From the NCBI RefSeq assembly GCF_002105155.1, contig NW_019028989.1, positions 372,001 to 436,000 on the forward strand: a stretch of 64,000 bases of DNA, in the 5' to 3' direction. Shown piece after piece: positions 25,701 through 37,412 of this stretch. Under the pieces are notes generated by a model. It ran no database searches. It had not been told where the DNA came from and was given only the letters and a program-made list of their open reading frames with translations. The stretch comes from Lobosporangium transversale. Its lineage: Eukaryota; Mortierellomycota; Mortierellomycetes; Mortierellales; Mortierellaceae. Every line of letters starts with the position of its first letter. Position 1 is the first letter of the stretch. The translations under genes and the position numbers were made by a program.

Positions 25701-28532
25701 GGTATCTTCATTGACCACACTCATGAATTCCCCAACACATTCAGACTTAGTCAGCACACCATGATCATTGCACAAGTAAAAGTATCCTGCGTAAATATTG
25801 ACGCCATAAATCGCAAACGGCCAAAATAGCAGTGCTGTCATGAGTAGGGCGACAACCATCTTCGGCAATGCCTTGGCAATGGCCTTAAACATTGCAGAGA
25901 CGCCTTCAAAATACCGTACAATACGCAGCACACGCAGACATGAGGCTGCTCGAACAGTACGCGAGACATTGTACAAGTGATCGATATGTGTGAAAGTCAT
26001 GAAACAGCTCATGAGAACAATAAATAAATCTGTACAATTCCAAAGGTCGCGTAGATAAGCTGTTGGTGTGAAGAAAAAGCCATCAGCGAGAATCCTGAGG
26101 GACTGCTCGACTACAAATATGATAGTGATCACATAATCAATGTCTCCAAGGATGTCTTGTTTCTTCGTATCGCCCGTTGTCATCGCTAGGAGCCTGTCGA
26201 TAGGGTCGTCTGCAATAATGATCGCGATGCTCGATAGAATGCAAATAAAAATGAACCAATTGAATCGATTCATTCTCGCTAACTTTCGATCAGAGCGCGG
26301 GCCAACAACACGGTGACACCACTGTCTGAAGCGATTATTGCTTGGGAATATAAACAGCGATCGATCATACAACGGATGAGCCTCCAGGAACTCTTGTAGT
26401 TCTGCGTAGTGGACATCTGCATAAGCTTTCTCCCTATCCTTAGCTTTACGGTATCCCTCTGGCGTGAGTGTCTCCAAAGCCCTAAATATGACAACAGCGC
26501 GTTAATGCATGACAAGGACCATCGATAGCTAGACATAAAGTTTAAAAAACTGACAAACAATAACCGTACTGAGGATCTTCGAAAAATCTATCTCTGTCCC
26601 AAGTAATTTTCTCGAGGTCAGCATCAAGGCGCTCCAAGTTGGCGTCGATTTCATCCTGTACCTTGCCAAAGCCAGAGATACCACCATTTAGTTGATTCAA
26701 CTGTGCTTTCTGGCCCTTTGACAACAATTTTCTACCGTTCACCTCTTCAAGCTGAGCTTGAGTAGGAAACCAATAGTCGCGTATTCCCTCCAGCCATAAA
26801 ATAAGCCTAGGCTTCGATTCAATGATTTCAGTAGTGACCTGAATATATATAAATTATATAATGTGAGTTTAAATAGATAACCTTTTTGCCCATCATGTAT
26901 TGAACACCAAAAGCAGTCTATAGCAAGGCTACTTACAGGCGCTGTATCGCCCTCAAGAAACTGTCGGAACACGTTCTTCCGAATTGATACGGTTTGGTCC
27001 ACTGATAAGCCATTAACAGAGAGTGTTTGTGGCCGTGCAGGGAGGTACGCGTAAGGATTAAGATATCTATTAGGCCAAGTGGAATAATCAATACCATATA
27101 TTTGTATTTGGAGCGAACAACATTCATAACAATAAATATTGCAAAACAAAAGACAGGTAATTGAACTCAAAATATACTTACTGGAAGACGCTTCTCGTGC
27201 GATCTATCTTTGCTTTTTGATGTGTTTCAAAATATATCTCTAGTTGCTTCTTGTACTTTTCATCTTCGTCCAGATCAAAGTGCTCCAGCACGATAGCAAT
27301 GAAAAGGTTCAAAAGGACATCTGAATGAGAACAAAAGAAAATAATCGTAATCAAGGTAATCAGGTCAGCGGGATTTGACTGTAACGCTGATGGCTATAGA
27401 TAGCTTTGTGCAACTCAATAGTTACTTACAGTGCGAAGCGCAGTAATACACAACGAAGAAGATAACGCCGTAAATCTGCTTGTAAGTTTCTTGATGGGCA
27501 TCTAATCCTTCATACATGATTTCGACCCAGTTCTCGCCTGTCAAAATCTTTTTCAAGTTCGAAGTTCAAAAACTTGTTATTGACTACCCACTTGGAACCC
27601 ATACGTTATTTCAAATAATCCAAGCACGATCCGTTGCCTTAATTTTTCCTTTAAAACGTACAATGAACAGCGATATAAAGCTTTGGCCAAGATCATCAAA
27701 ATTTACTGGCTGCTCCTCGTCTGAAACCATTTCACCTCCAAAGAGCATCATAGGTATGGGAGCGCAAACCAGCAAAAACATGAAGGTAATCAGTAGAAGA
27801 TTAAGCATCCCTGTTGCGCTTCCGATGACCGAATTCTAAAAGTAATGTTTACGGAGCATTAATAAGGCATAATAACAATGACAGTTTGAGGAGAGGCGTC
27901 TAATATGGTAAATATCATTTCGAATTCGCTTGTCTGCCAGGCTCGGTTAGTCATATAGTATTTTACCATCAAGTCACGGACACCTGGGATAGCAGGGATG
28001 AGACGATACGCTCTCAGGACTTGGAAAACAGTCAGATATCGGTGCCACTCCCAATTTTGAACCGAAGGTAAGAGGATGATCATCGTTGTGATAGCCAAGA
28101 ATAAATCAAACTTATTGGATTTGCGCTTCCAAAACTGATGCCATGTGCTATGTCCTGCGACCCGAACACAAATCTCAAGCAAGAAGAGAAATGTGAAGGC
28201 AGTCTCTGCATTATTAATCCAATCCAATGCTGCGGGCGAGCTATCATATCGCCGGAAGCACATAACAACTAGATCGAAGAAAACTAATACTGTGCCTGCA
28301 ATCGGGAACCAAGGGTCATTTACTACCCGGATGAGCCATTGCCGAAATGGAGACCGAACTTCATGGATTTGATCTTCGAATTGCCACCCTTCTTCCGTGT
28401 CAAGCAAAGTGCGTGTGCTTCTAATTTTATTTGAGAAAGCCGAGTGCCTCTTCTCTGCCCTGACAGCTCCGAACGAGTACGTGATACCAGCTAATGCATA
28501 AAAAGAGATATATCATTTTTCTTGAGCAACTA

Positions 28533-28566
<34 letters not shown>

Positions 28567-31412
28567 ATTTCAAGTTGTATTATTTCCTTACCAATGAACA
28601 GTGGGATTAGAAGAAAGCTCATAAGGAAAATTACTGCGCAAAAAAAAATGGCCGCCCATCTCGAGTCTCCATCCATCACCCAGTATTGCACGTCTGTCCA
28701 GCCTTCCATAGAGCTGATTGTAAATACAGTAAGGAGCGAAAAAAAGAAGTTGTCAAAGGAGACAAGGCCTCGACTTGGATTGTAATTGTCGAATTGCACA
28801 CAAACTTGACCTTCCGGACATATCATCCCCGAAGATCGAGGTGAGGAGTCATCACCATCACCTTGACCTACGTAATTGACAATACCTAAAATAGTCCCGT
28901 TGCTCCAATAGCCTCCACAGATTACTTCTGGCAATACGGGTGACCCTGTAATTAATAGAATATAGTCAAGAAGTTCAAAATTCAGCTTTAAACTATTCAT
29001 TTTTAGAAGTAGATGTATTAGGATATCCAGAACGTACAGCTGGTAGGATCGTCCTCATCTTGAACAGCGCAACGGCGTGATGTAGCCCCTTGGAACACGA
29101 GTAAACCGATGAGACTCAAGATCAAGAAGAAAAAGAATATGAATCCTAAGATCGTAAGCAGCAATGGAGCTGACATTGAGAGAGAATCGATGATAGTCTA
29201 CAATATAGCGATGTATAAGGAAAAGATTCCAGCCTTATTAAGGATAAATGGGCTCAGAATTTGATATTGACGAATAAAGGAAACACCAATAAGTTTCTTA
29301 CCGATGTTCCTTCTGTAAGTGAAAGCAATCGAAGCGGCCGGAGAGCACTGATAGCCTTAAAAATATATACTTTCTGGACGCCGGTCATCATGAAAGCAAA
29401 GTCTATCCAGTAGCTTATTACAACTACGCCATCCAAGCGATTATAATATGATCTAAAAAAGGGTGCATGGGCAGGTTGGGCATCAGTTTCAAAGTTAGAG
29501 CCAGATGATTCTATTTTCTCCTCTGCGGTTAGCGCTGCCGTGGCCTGATTAGTTTGAGCTTTTGATTTCTCAAGAGTTGAGGCTTGAGAGAGGACGCTGT
29601 TAGTTCTTGCCAGCGAATGTGCATGCTCATGCTTTTCAAGGACTACTGGCTTCGGTTTCATTGACGCCCGCTTTTCCGAGATGAAGAAATGATGTATCCT
29701 TTTGGGTACCCAGCGCTTCCACTGAAAGCCATTTCGGTCAAAGATAAAGCCATACACAATGGCTTTAGCCATGATCTCAAGTCTAACAATGAAAATCAGA
29801 AGAGGCTAACTTAGCAAATTTGGATGGACTCATTGCCTGAAAAGTATTAGGCACAAATAAAAAAAAACCCCCTACGTGTACAGGATATTCACTGCCAGTA
29901 GTCCGTAATGGGTCCAGTATGTGCCAAAGACGTTCTTTGCTTCAAATGTTGTTGGGGTGACCACGAAAAATATCCATTGAGCAAGGATAACTACGAGAAT
30001 AAACGGATCTGTATATCTGAGACAAAACGAAGTTGTTAAAGTAATTATTTTTGAACTCACAAGTCTTATTTTACCAGAGTCAGCACATACTTTGACATAA
30101 GAATCGAAGCCAGCCACAGCCGCACTGGATTCTCTGGAGAAAACAACATAAACGAACGTCCCTCAAGTCGCATTTTGTCCGATCCACGATGTGAAAATCC
30201 ACCCGGAGTAAATACTGATTCTTCATCTTGAGTAGATTTCCCTAGATGCGATCCAGAACCCGAGCGCGAGTTTCCTGTGGTGTGAAGTGGCCCAAGTTGA
30301 TCCTGTTGAGAGGAGTGAGCACCGAGGTTTGCGGTGCCTGCTGCTCCATGACTGCTGGAACTTCTTTTGGACGCTGATCGCCTCAAGTTTCTGATAGAGC
30401 CATGATCAGAGCCCACGCCATGTATTGATGAGGCTACTGCGACCCAAGGCGGGACGTCTGTACTGGGTTGTACAGCCTCGCTGTGGAAAGACCCACGTTG
30501 ATTTGACCGTGAATGGTCGGCCAAGTCGCTTTCAATCTGCTCTGGATGCGAGAACGATATTGAGCGCACGAGCTGTTCTTGAGCTCTTGTGTTGACAACT
30601 CTTGATGAGACGCTCGCCATGACTTCGGATATACCGCTTATCCATCCACCTGAAGAATGTTCTCCTCCACTTCCTGCACCACTGCTCCCTCCTGATGGGC
30701 CTGCTATGGAAGACCGGTTCTGGATCATAGACGATCGTCTGGAACCCACAAGCGATATGTTTGGCGATTCAGGGAAATGTACGACGCGATCTCGCATCGA
30801 GGAAGTTGAGCTTCGGGATGCTACTGAACGTGATCTTAGTTTGAGTGTCGCTGATGGATTATCGTCAATCTTGAATGAAGAGCGTCTCCGCCTAGGAAGG
30901 AGTCCTTCGTTCTCGCTCAATCTTTCAGCATCATTGAAGGATTCCTGGCTATGGTTTGGGCTGATATTTGAGAAGACGACATGATGCTGGTGATGATGCT
31001 GTTGACCAGAGTTATCTAATAAATTAAGGTGAGGCGGCGAGGAGGGTGCTATAGGACCAGGTAAAAGCTCTGGGTTATTATTGCTCCTGCTATTATCGCT
31101 GTTGCTACTGTGGTGGTTCAGGCTAGATAGTTGTGAATATTGTCCTGGTGCTTGAAGAAAGAGTCTGCTCTGACGAGGAAGAGGTGTGCTGGTTACAGCA
31201 TATGACCCTGAAGAAGAATAAAGAGGATCTTTCAGACTGCAGTGCTGCTGCTGCTGTTGCTGTAGTGAGATGGAATGTGGACTTGTAGTGTTAACAATAT
31301 TGAGTGAAGGGGGCTGGTCCGCCTCTGTGTCAACATTGTTGTCATTATTGTTTGCAGGGTCCGTTGTAGATATGGAAGTAGCAGTAGGGTCGGTTTCATG
31401 GTTCATGGACAT
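22613..31412 (-). CDS. CCH1: Cch1-type high-affinity calcium channel alpha subunit
   Basis: Nineteen exons with closing phases: 30091-31412, 29876-30016, 29302-29782, 29038-29197, 28592-28945, 27967-28490, 27662-27835, 27430-27547, 27182-27320, 26937-27066, 26570-26838, 25169-26481, 25007-25095, 24831-24917, 24640-24737, 23482-24534, 22974-23423, 22779-22891 and 22613-22680; 2360 residues. A disordered Ser/Gln-rich N-terminus (about 430 residues) precedes four six-helix repeats. Pore motifs are SSMEGW (about 784), LTGENW (about 1056), ASQEGW (about 1565) and TTGENW (about 1859), giving Glu in all four filter positions. S4 helices carry only three to five Arg/Lys. An EF-hand-like loop (DPRGTGYIDVND) follows repeat IV, as in Cav-family channels. 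Cch1 works with Mid1 at the plasma membrane for calcium entry on stress or store depletion. The final exon (MLQEQIQEQDEALA) is short and lies after an intron with a 39-nt T run. It is divergent from the GH5 gene. Confidence 0.93.
22718..22756. repeat. Poly(A) tract, 39 nt (poly(T) in Cch1 intron 18)
   Basis: The longest homopolymer in the window. On the Cch1 sense strand it is a T run just upstream of a TCTAAC branch-point-like site and a TTAG acceptor. It sits inside the last intron and is not coding, although one frame reads through it as poly-Phe. Confidence 0.9.
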
Positions 31413-31953
31413 GCAAAGTTATGGATGCAAAAAAAGTTATGTATAAGTGATGAGGTACAATGGGGTATGTAGTATGCAGTGTGAGGAATGCAATTTGTGA
31501 ATTAAAAAGTCGGATGGACGCTTCATTACACATTCATGTCCATTAGAAATTTTATTATTCACAATTGCACACTCACGGATATATATTTTTAAGGTTACAG
31601 CATCCCTGTTTCTCTGTTTCTTTCGCCTGTGCTTACCTGTGCACATCAGCCTAGGTTTTCTTTTTTTTTTTTGCTCATTCATTTCCTTTCTTTTTTTCTT
31701 CCTTTCTTTCCTCCTCTATACTTCTCTTCAGCCAAACACTAAACACAAAAGTCTTGCTTCTCATTTCAACTCTTGCATTTATTCATTGTCTTTAAAAACT
31801 TGCTTGCTGCGCTTGTCATCCCCACACATATCCTCTGGCCCAATTTCATCTTTGGCCTTTGTCGGCAGTTATCCTGCTTCTTCTTCGTTGCAATCACCGC
31901 TATCATCAATCTTAGTAGGAAGCACTGTTTCTCAGCGCACTAAAGGTTCTATC
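31413..31953. promoter_or_regulatory. Shared 541-bp upstream region of Cch1 and GH5 genes
   Basis: A head-to-head spacer between the start codons of the calcium channel (-) and the GH5 enzyme (+). From about 31655 it is strongly pyrimidine-rich on the + strand (CT-rich leader with T runs), typical of a fungal promoter/5' leader for the GH5 gene. No specific factor site is claimed. Confidence 0.45.
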
Positions 31954-34900
31954 ATGACAAATAATACTCTTCCTCTTTCACAGTCTTCGACAACGTTGAC
32001 AGATGATGCTCAAAGCCGCAATCAACACCTTCATACCCTTGCTGATTCAGCTTCCAATGCCTCATTGGACACATCAACTACAGCCTCGCCTACTCCCACA
32101 CAAAAACCATTTACCAATGACAATCTTCAGTCTCCAGAGATCGGGAAGTCGCAACAAAGCATGTTCTCTTCAGAAGGACATCATCCCACCTCGACTGATC
32201 CACTCTTCCTGCGTGGTCCATGGTTTAAGGATCACACCGGTCGCACCGTGACCCTTCGTGGTGTTAATCTGTCAGGTGCATCCAAGATGCCTATAGGAGG
32301 TTCTTCGCACGAGCTGGAAGGGTTTCTTGATTCAAATGGAACAAAAGTTTCATTCGTCGGTCGGCCTTTTCCTCTTGAAGATGCAGATGAGCACTTGGGC
32401 CGACTCAAGCACTGGGGGTTCAATCTTTTACGATTTATTGTTACTTGGGAGGCGATCGAGCATGCTGGACCGTAAGTCAATCCGATTATTAATTTTAGAC
32501 TGTTGGGAATGATGTTTCTTGCAGTACAGTATCATTTTTTTTGTCATGTAACATCGGTGCAGTGCAGTAGTGCAATGTTCTCGATGAGGGAATGTTTTTA
32601 AGTGAAATGAGGCAAATACAATTTTGTTGTCTGTGCCCACTAATCTATTACCAACACGGGATGACCGAAAAGTGAACGCAGCAGTTGTATTTTTCATATT
32701 TTTCACTAAAAAATTAGAACATGAACATGACTGAAACCACCACCAAAGCGCATCATTTTGAGACTCAAATTGTCAACTCGACATGCATATCTGTAGTTGT
32801 GTACAGATGCATGGGCGTCTTGTACTCCCTTTGTTGATGCAGATCAAGAGTGATAAGTGTCTAATGACTCTCTCCTAAACATGCGCACGTTGCTGTTTGT
32901 CCCTTTGAGCTGTGGAGAAAAATCAGGCCACTTTTTTTTTTTTTTTTTTTTTTTTCCTCTTACACTTGTGTTCGTCTTTGAGTCCCTTTTTTGTCTATTA
33001 CTCGTTTGATCACATCATCGGTCCTTTTTCAAGGATCAGACGATATCAATGGAATATAAAAGTCATAGATGGGGCGCGGGGGTCAGAGAGGATGATATCT
33101 AGCGCCAATTTTTTTACCATTCGAGACCTCAAACTCTAATTCTTTTTTGCTGACCATACCCGATATTTTTGTACTTTGCGATTAATAGTGGCAAATATGA
33201 TTACGACTACTTTGAGTATTTAGTTAAAGTGCTCCGCAAATGCAAACAGTATGGCTTCAAGTGCTTTATTGATCCCCATCAAGATGTGGTAGGCCCTCTT
33301 ATTCTCTGGTCCAGAATAACGCAATAGCTTATGTTTGCCAATAGTTGGTGGATGAACTAAATTGTCAATCCTTCTCTTGCTAGTGGTCTCGTTTTTCTGG
33401 AGGATCCGGGGCACCTTTGTGGACATTATACCTAGCTGGACTTGATCCCAGCTGCTTTAGCCAAACGAATGCGGCCCTTGTCCAGAACTTTTATGAAGAT
33501 CCTGTAAATTTCCCCAAAATGGTCTGGGCAACAAATTATAACAAGTTGGCCGCCGCGACCATGTTTACACTCTTCTTTGGAGGCTCAACTTTTGCACCAG
33601 ACTGCATTATCGATCAGATGAATATACAGGATTACCTTCAAACACACTACATCAAGAGCTATATGGCTCTAGCAGAATACATCACATCTCAGCATGGAAT
33701 CGAGGACGATGTGGTGATTGGATACGATACCTTGAATGAACCTTCTGCTGGATGGATTGGGATAGAAGATGTCACAAAGTTTCCGCATCATCAAGAGCTC
33801 AAAAAGGATGCCACACCAACTCCAATACAGGCCATGATGTTAGGACAAGGACTTAAGCAGACAGTTGAGTTTTGGGCTGTTACATTTTTTGGTCCAAAAA
33901 AGAAGGGAACCAAAACGATTGACCCCAAAGGAGTAACTGCTTGGCTTAATAAAGAGAAACGTGATGAAAAAGATAGAGCCTTTGGGTGGAAGCGCTCGCC
34001 TAACTATCCAAAGGCAGGCGAGTGTATCTGGGCACACCATGGTGTCTGGGATAGGTCGACACAGCAGGTGCTTGATACTGAATACTTTAGTAAAGACCCA
34101 GAGACGGGAGAAAAATATAATTTCGATGCGAGGTCCTTCTTGCCATTCTGTCGACGATACGCTCAAGCAATTCGGACGATCCATAAGGCAGCCATCATCT
34201 TTTTGGAACCTCCTGTCAACGAGATCCCACCTTCGCTTCCGCCACCACATGATGAGGATGTTGCGCATTTTGACATTACATCCCGTATTGTATATGCTCC
34301 ACATTGGTATGATGGGTTGACTCTTTTGAACAAGAAGTGGAACTTTTTTAATATCGACTATTTGGGTGTGAAACGCGGTCGGTATCCGAATTATGCATCC
34401 GCAATCAAGATTGGGGAGAAGGCTATCAAGGAGTGTTTCCGACATCAGCTTGCCTGTATCAAGGAGGAGGGTCAGTTAGCGATTGGGCCACATCCGACAC
34501 TGATTGGAGAGATTGGGATCCCATATGATATGAATGACGGCAGATCATACAAACCCAACGGCAATTATAAGGATCAGATCAAGGCAATGGATGCCAATAT
34601 GTATGCGTTGGAATCCAATCACCTCAATTTCACTCTCTGGAACTACTGCCCTGATAATAGTCACAAGTGGGGGGATCAATGGAATGGTGAAGACCTGTCT
34701 CTCTGGAGCAAAAACGACGTTAACAAGGACCCTCGCCGATTGTCCAAGAAGGGTAGTAAAAGAAGTCTTGCTAGCGAATCTTTCAGTCTTCATGATGTTG
34801 GATCAGAGAATTATATCGAAGCCCAGGACACTCCTTCGCTTACAAGGCGCCCATCGCTCGATGCTGCTGCAGCTGTTACAGGTGTGGGTAATGATGTCAA

Positions 34901-35633
34901 GTCAGTGCCCACCCATCCGAGGGTAGCAAAATTGTCATCAGCTCCTGCCTCTTCAGCAAGCTCCTCTAAATCAACCTCCTCAAGTACGTCCTCCAACCAG
35001 CCCCTGTTAGATGGCTCAAGCGATGTCTACAAGAGTGACACCAAGGTTGGCAGTGTCAACAGCTCTTTGAGCTTCGACCACGTGTCACCTGATATGGGTG
35101 GACGTGCTGTGGCGGCGTTCTGCCGACCCTTTGCTCAAAAAGTGGCCGGTATTCCTTTGGAACTGTCATTTTCACTAAGTACAGTAACATTTAAGTTCTC
35201 ATTCAAGCCGATGCGTCATGCAGAGACTGAGAGCGCGCTGTCCAATCCTTTAAATTCACCCAAGCCTGGAAAGATTCATGAACCCACAGAGATTTATCTC
35301 CCTCGTATCCATTTTCCATGTGCTGATGAGTATTTGAATTCGTTGAGAGACGATGCAAGGTCGGTGGTATTGGACAGAAAAGATGCTGCTTGCTCAGTAA
35401 CTGTCTCTGGTGGGCGCTGGAAATGGAACGATGGAGAGCAGATATTGCTTTGGTGGATGGATGACGACGACAAAGACGATGGTAGCAAAGATATCAAACC
35501 CCATGAACCAAGTAAGGATGATGGTATTTACGAAATCACAGTAGTTGGTAAGAAATGGGCTGGAAATTCCTTGGATAGGCCGAGGAACGGCGGTTTCTGG
35601 AACTCGCTCAGCCAATGCTGTAGAATCTCTTAG
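31954..35633 (+). CDS. GH5 glycosidase, sterylglucosidase / glucocerebrosidase type (EGCrP/Egh1-like)
   Basis: Three exons, 31954-32471, 33189-33288 and 33384-35633, give 955 residues; the first intron is unusually long (717 nt) with a 24-T run. After a disordered Ser/Thr-rich N-terminus of about 90 residues the GH5 barrel begins: [40 protein letters not shown] and KCFIDPHQDVWSRFSGGSG. The acid/base Glu lies in YDTLNEPSAGW (about residue 325) and the nucleophile Glu in TLIGEIGIPYD (about 581). This layout matches fungal GH5_12 enzymes that hydrolyse steryl-beta-glucosides or glucosylceramide. A Ser-rich insertion (about 665-780) precedes a C-terminal region with LPRIHFPCADEYLNSL, probably a beta-sandwich. 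No signal peptide is seen, consistent with the cytosolic location of relatives. An in-frame ATG at 31639 would add a hydrophobic Phe/Leu-rich N-terminus encoded by the CT-rich leader; I rejected it. Substrate preference cannot be told from sequence alone. Confidence 0.88.
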
Positions 35634-35976
35634 AGTATATGTCTAGCGCACTGATTTCCTTTTTAGTAACGGGAAAAAAAAGCAATGAAGAAAAAAAAAA
35701 CGCAACTAGTTCTTCGGTATACCATGTAAAATAACTAAAAAAAAAAATACTACGTCCGTTATAACTAAGATATATTTAAATAAGAGTGGAGTTTTGTGTA
35801 TTTCATTCATTTAAATGATAGTTCTATAAATTTTTCATCTTCCTAGTCAGCGCATCCTTCTACTATTCTCGCCAGTAAGAGAATTTAGAGAGCGGCATCG
35901 ATTGTCGTTGATGGTTGTCATGCTTATTTATTCTCTTTTTTTTTTTTTTTTTTTTTTTACTTCTTCGCCGTTTATT
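35634..35976. other. Convergent 3' spacer, GH5 / NDUFS4
   Basis: This 343 bp lies between two stop codons. It contains a T run at 35936-35958, which on the NDUFS4 sense strand is a 23-A run starting 18 nt after the stop codon and preceded by AATAAA. No gene seen. Confidence 0.6.
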
Positions 35977-37056
35977 TTACTTGGTCTTAACAAAACGAAG
36001 TTTGCCTGGTGAGTATTTGAAGTTGTCAGCATAGACTTTCTTCCTGAAAACCCTCTTGTTAGGCTCTTGAACAGTATAATCCCAACCTAAGAAATAAAAT
36101 ATATCCGTGTTAATAGTGTACTCGATAATACTTTCTTAAATCCAATATGCTTCAATGGCATTATAAGATCTCCTGCATTGAATAACAATAATAATAAAAA
36201 AATACCTTGCTTGTCGGCAAAGGCAATAGCATCTTCCTTAGTTCTGAATTTCATGGCAAGGGAATGCATATAATCAGAACTATTTTAAGAGAGTGAAAGA
36301 ATGCAATGGGCGAATGGATTAGTGAATGAAAGAGTAATAAGGTTGTTCGCAAAAAAAATAATAAAAGAAAAGTCAATCCGTACGTTGAAGCCCAGCCAAT
36401 CAACTCGTTTTCAAAACGTTCAGCTTCAAGCTCAGTGTCAAAGTCAAGTCGCCAATATCCAGTGTTAGCGATTCCGGACTGAGTAGCAGCCTTTGCCTGT
36501 TGGTAGATACGGCATGGATGGAAACGAACCTCCTCTAGTTAATATAGGGCCATAGGTAAATTAAGCAGAAAACATTAGCATGGGTATATTTTCACTAATT
36601 GCATATATTATTATTTTCTTTAGTCCTTTAGTGATTCTAGTTGCTGTCATGTCCTATTAAAAAACAGAGGCAGAAGAAAAACCCTTCTCCTCCACGTCAC
36701 TTCATGGTCTGAGCGAGATTGAACTATTTTTCTCCATTATATCCATGCACAACGGAACCATGACATATGACTATCTTTTAACAGATCCTGATACAAAAGC
36801 AATTCCTTTTCTTGGATTCATTCCCGCGCTGCATTGGTTATTTCGAAAAGATAAAGAAAAACTCACCAGGAGCACCACTGATGATCTCCGCTTGAAGGGT
36901 GGTGGTTGGCTCAACAGCCTCTGTGACGGAAGTTGAGTTTGAGGCTGTTGAAGTTGAGGTTGAGTAGAGCTTGATGGAAGATGAAGCAGCAGGTCTGACG
37001 GCAGCAGCAGCAAATGGCACGCGCATAGCCTGCTTGACGAGTAAAGAGGCCGACAT
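35977..37056 (-). CDS. NADH:ubiquinone oxidoreductase NDUFS4-like subunit (complex I)
   Basis: Four exons, 36867-37056, 36384-36534, 36206-36279 and 35977-36086, give 174 residues, right for this family (about 175-220). The N-terminus MSASLLVKQAMRVPFAAAAV is rich in Ala, Ser and Arg without acidic residues, a mitochondrial targeting sequence. The family core follows: VRFHPCRIYQQAKAATQSG, TGYWRLDFDTE, ENELIGWASTSDYM, then KFRTKEDAIAFADKQGWDY and the basic end KYSPGKLRFVKTK. NDUFS4 is an accessory subunit on the matrix arm of respiratory complex I, needed for its stability. It is divergent from the Yme2 gene, 356 bp away, also a mitochondrial protein. Confidence 0.95.
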
Positions 37057-37412
37057 TGTGTTAAAGCAAGAAATGATAGTGTGATGCGAATGTGTCGAAT
37101 GCATGAGGATCTCCGTTTTCGGAGAAGAGTGGTAAGGCATGCGATTAGAAATCTTCCAATCAAAAGATCAAAGCCACACACCTTTGGCGCATCGCCCGAC
37201 CGTTAAATTTCCATTCAGGAACACCGAGGGGACAAAGCGCAAACACAGGCACAAAGGAACGAGCAGAACAAAAAACTTTCGTTCTTTCTCATTCTCTTCA
37301 TTCATCATCCCATAGTATTCCAGCAGATTCTTCAGGCTCTAGCTCTTCTTCATCTACATCTCAGGAATAGAAAATAAAAAAAGGGCAAATAAAAAGTAGA
37401 AAGTAGCCGACC
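37057..37412. promoter_or_regulatory. Shared 356-bp upstream region of NDUFS4 and Yme2 genes
   Basis: A head-to-head spacer between start codons of two mitochondrial genes, so it must hold both promoters. The Yme2 side (about 37278-37370) is pyrimidine-rich (TTCTCTTCATTCATC-like) before an A-rich start context. No defined operator seen. Confidence 0.45.

Noticed and set aside
27838-27966. Reading through Cch1 intron 6 (KYYMTNRAWQTSEFEM) as coding
   Set aside because: It runs into a stop (IVIMPY), whereas splicing from a GTAAAA donor to the TTTTAG acceptor gives a normal S4-S5 linker (RDLMNSVIGS).
31639-31953. Upstream in-frame ATG giving the GH5 protein a hydrophobic Phe/Leu N-terminus
   Set aside because: It is encoded by a CT-rich promoter-like leader. 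The relatives are cytosolic, and the ATG at 31954 has a better context.
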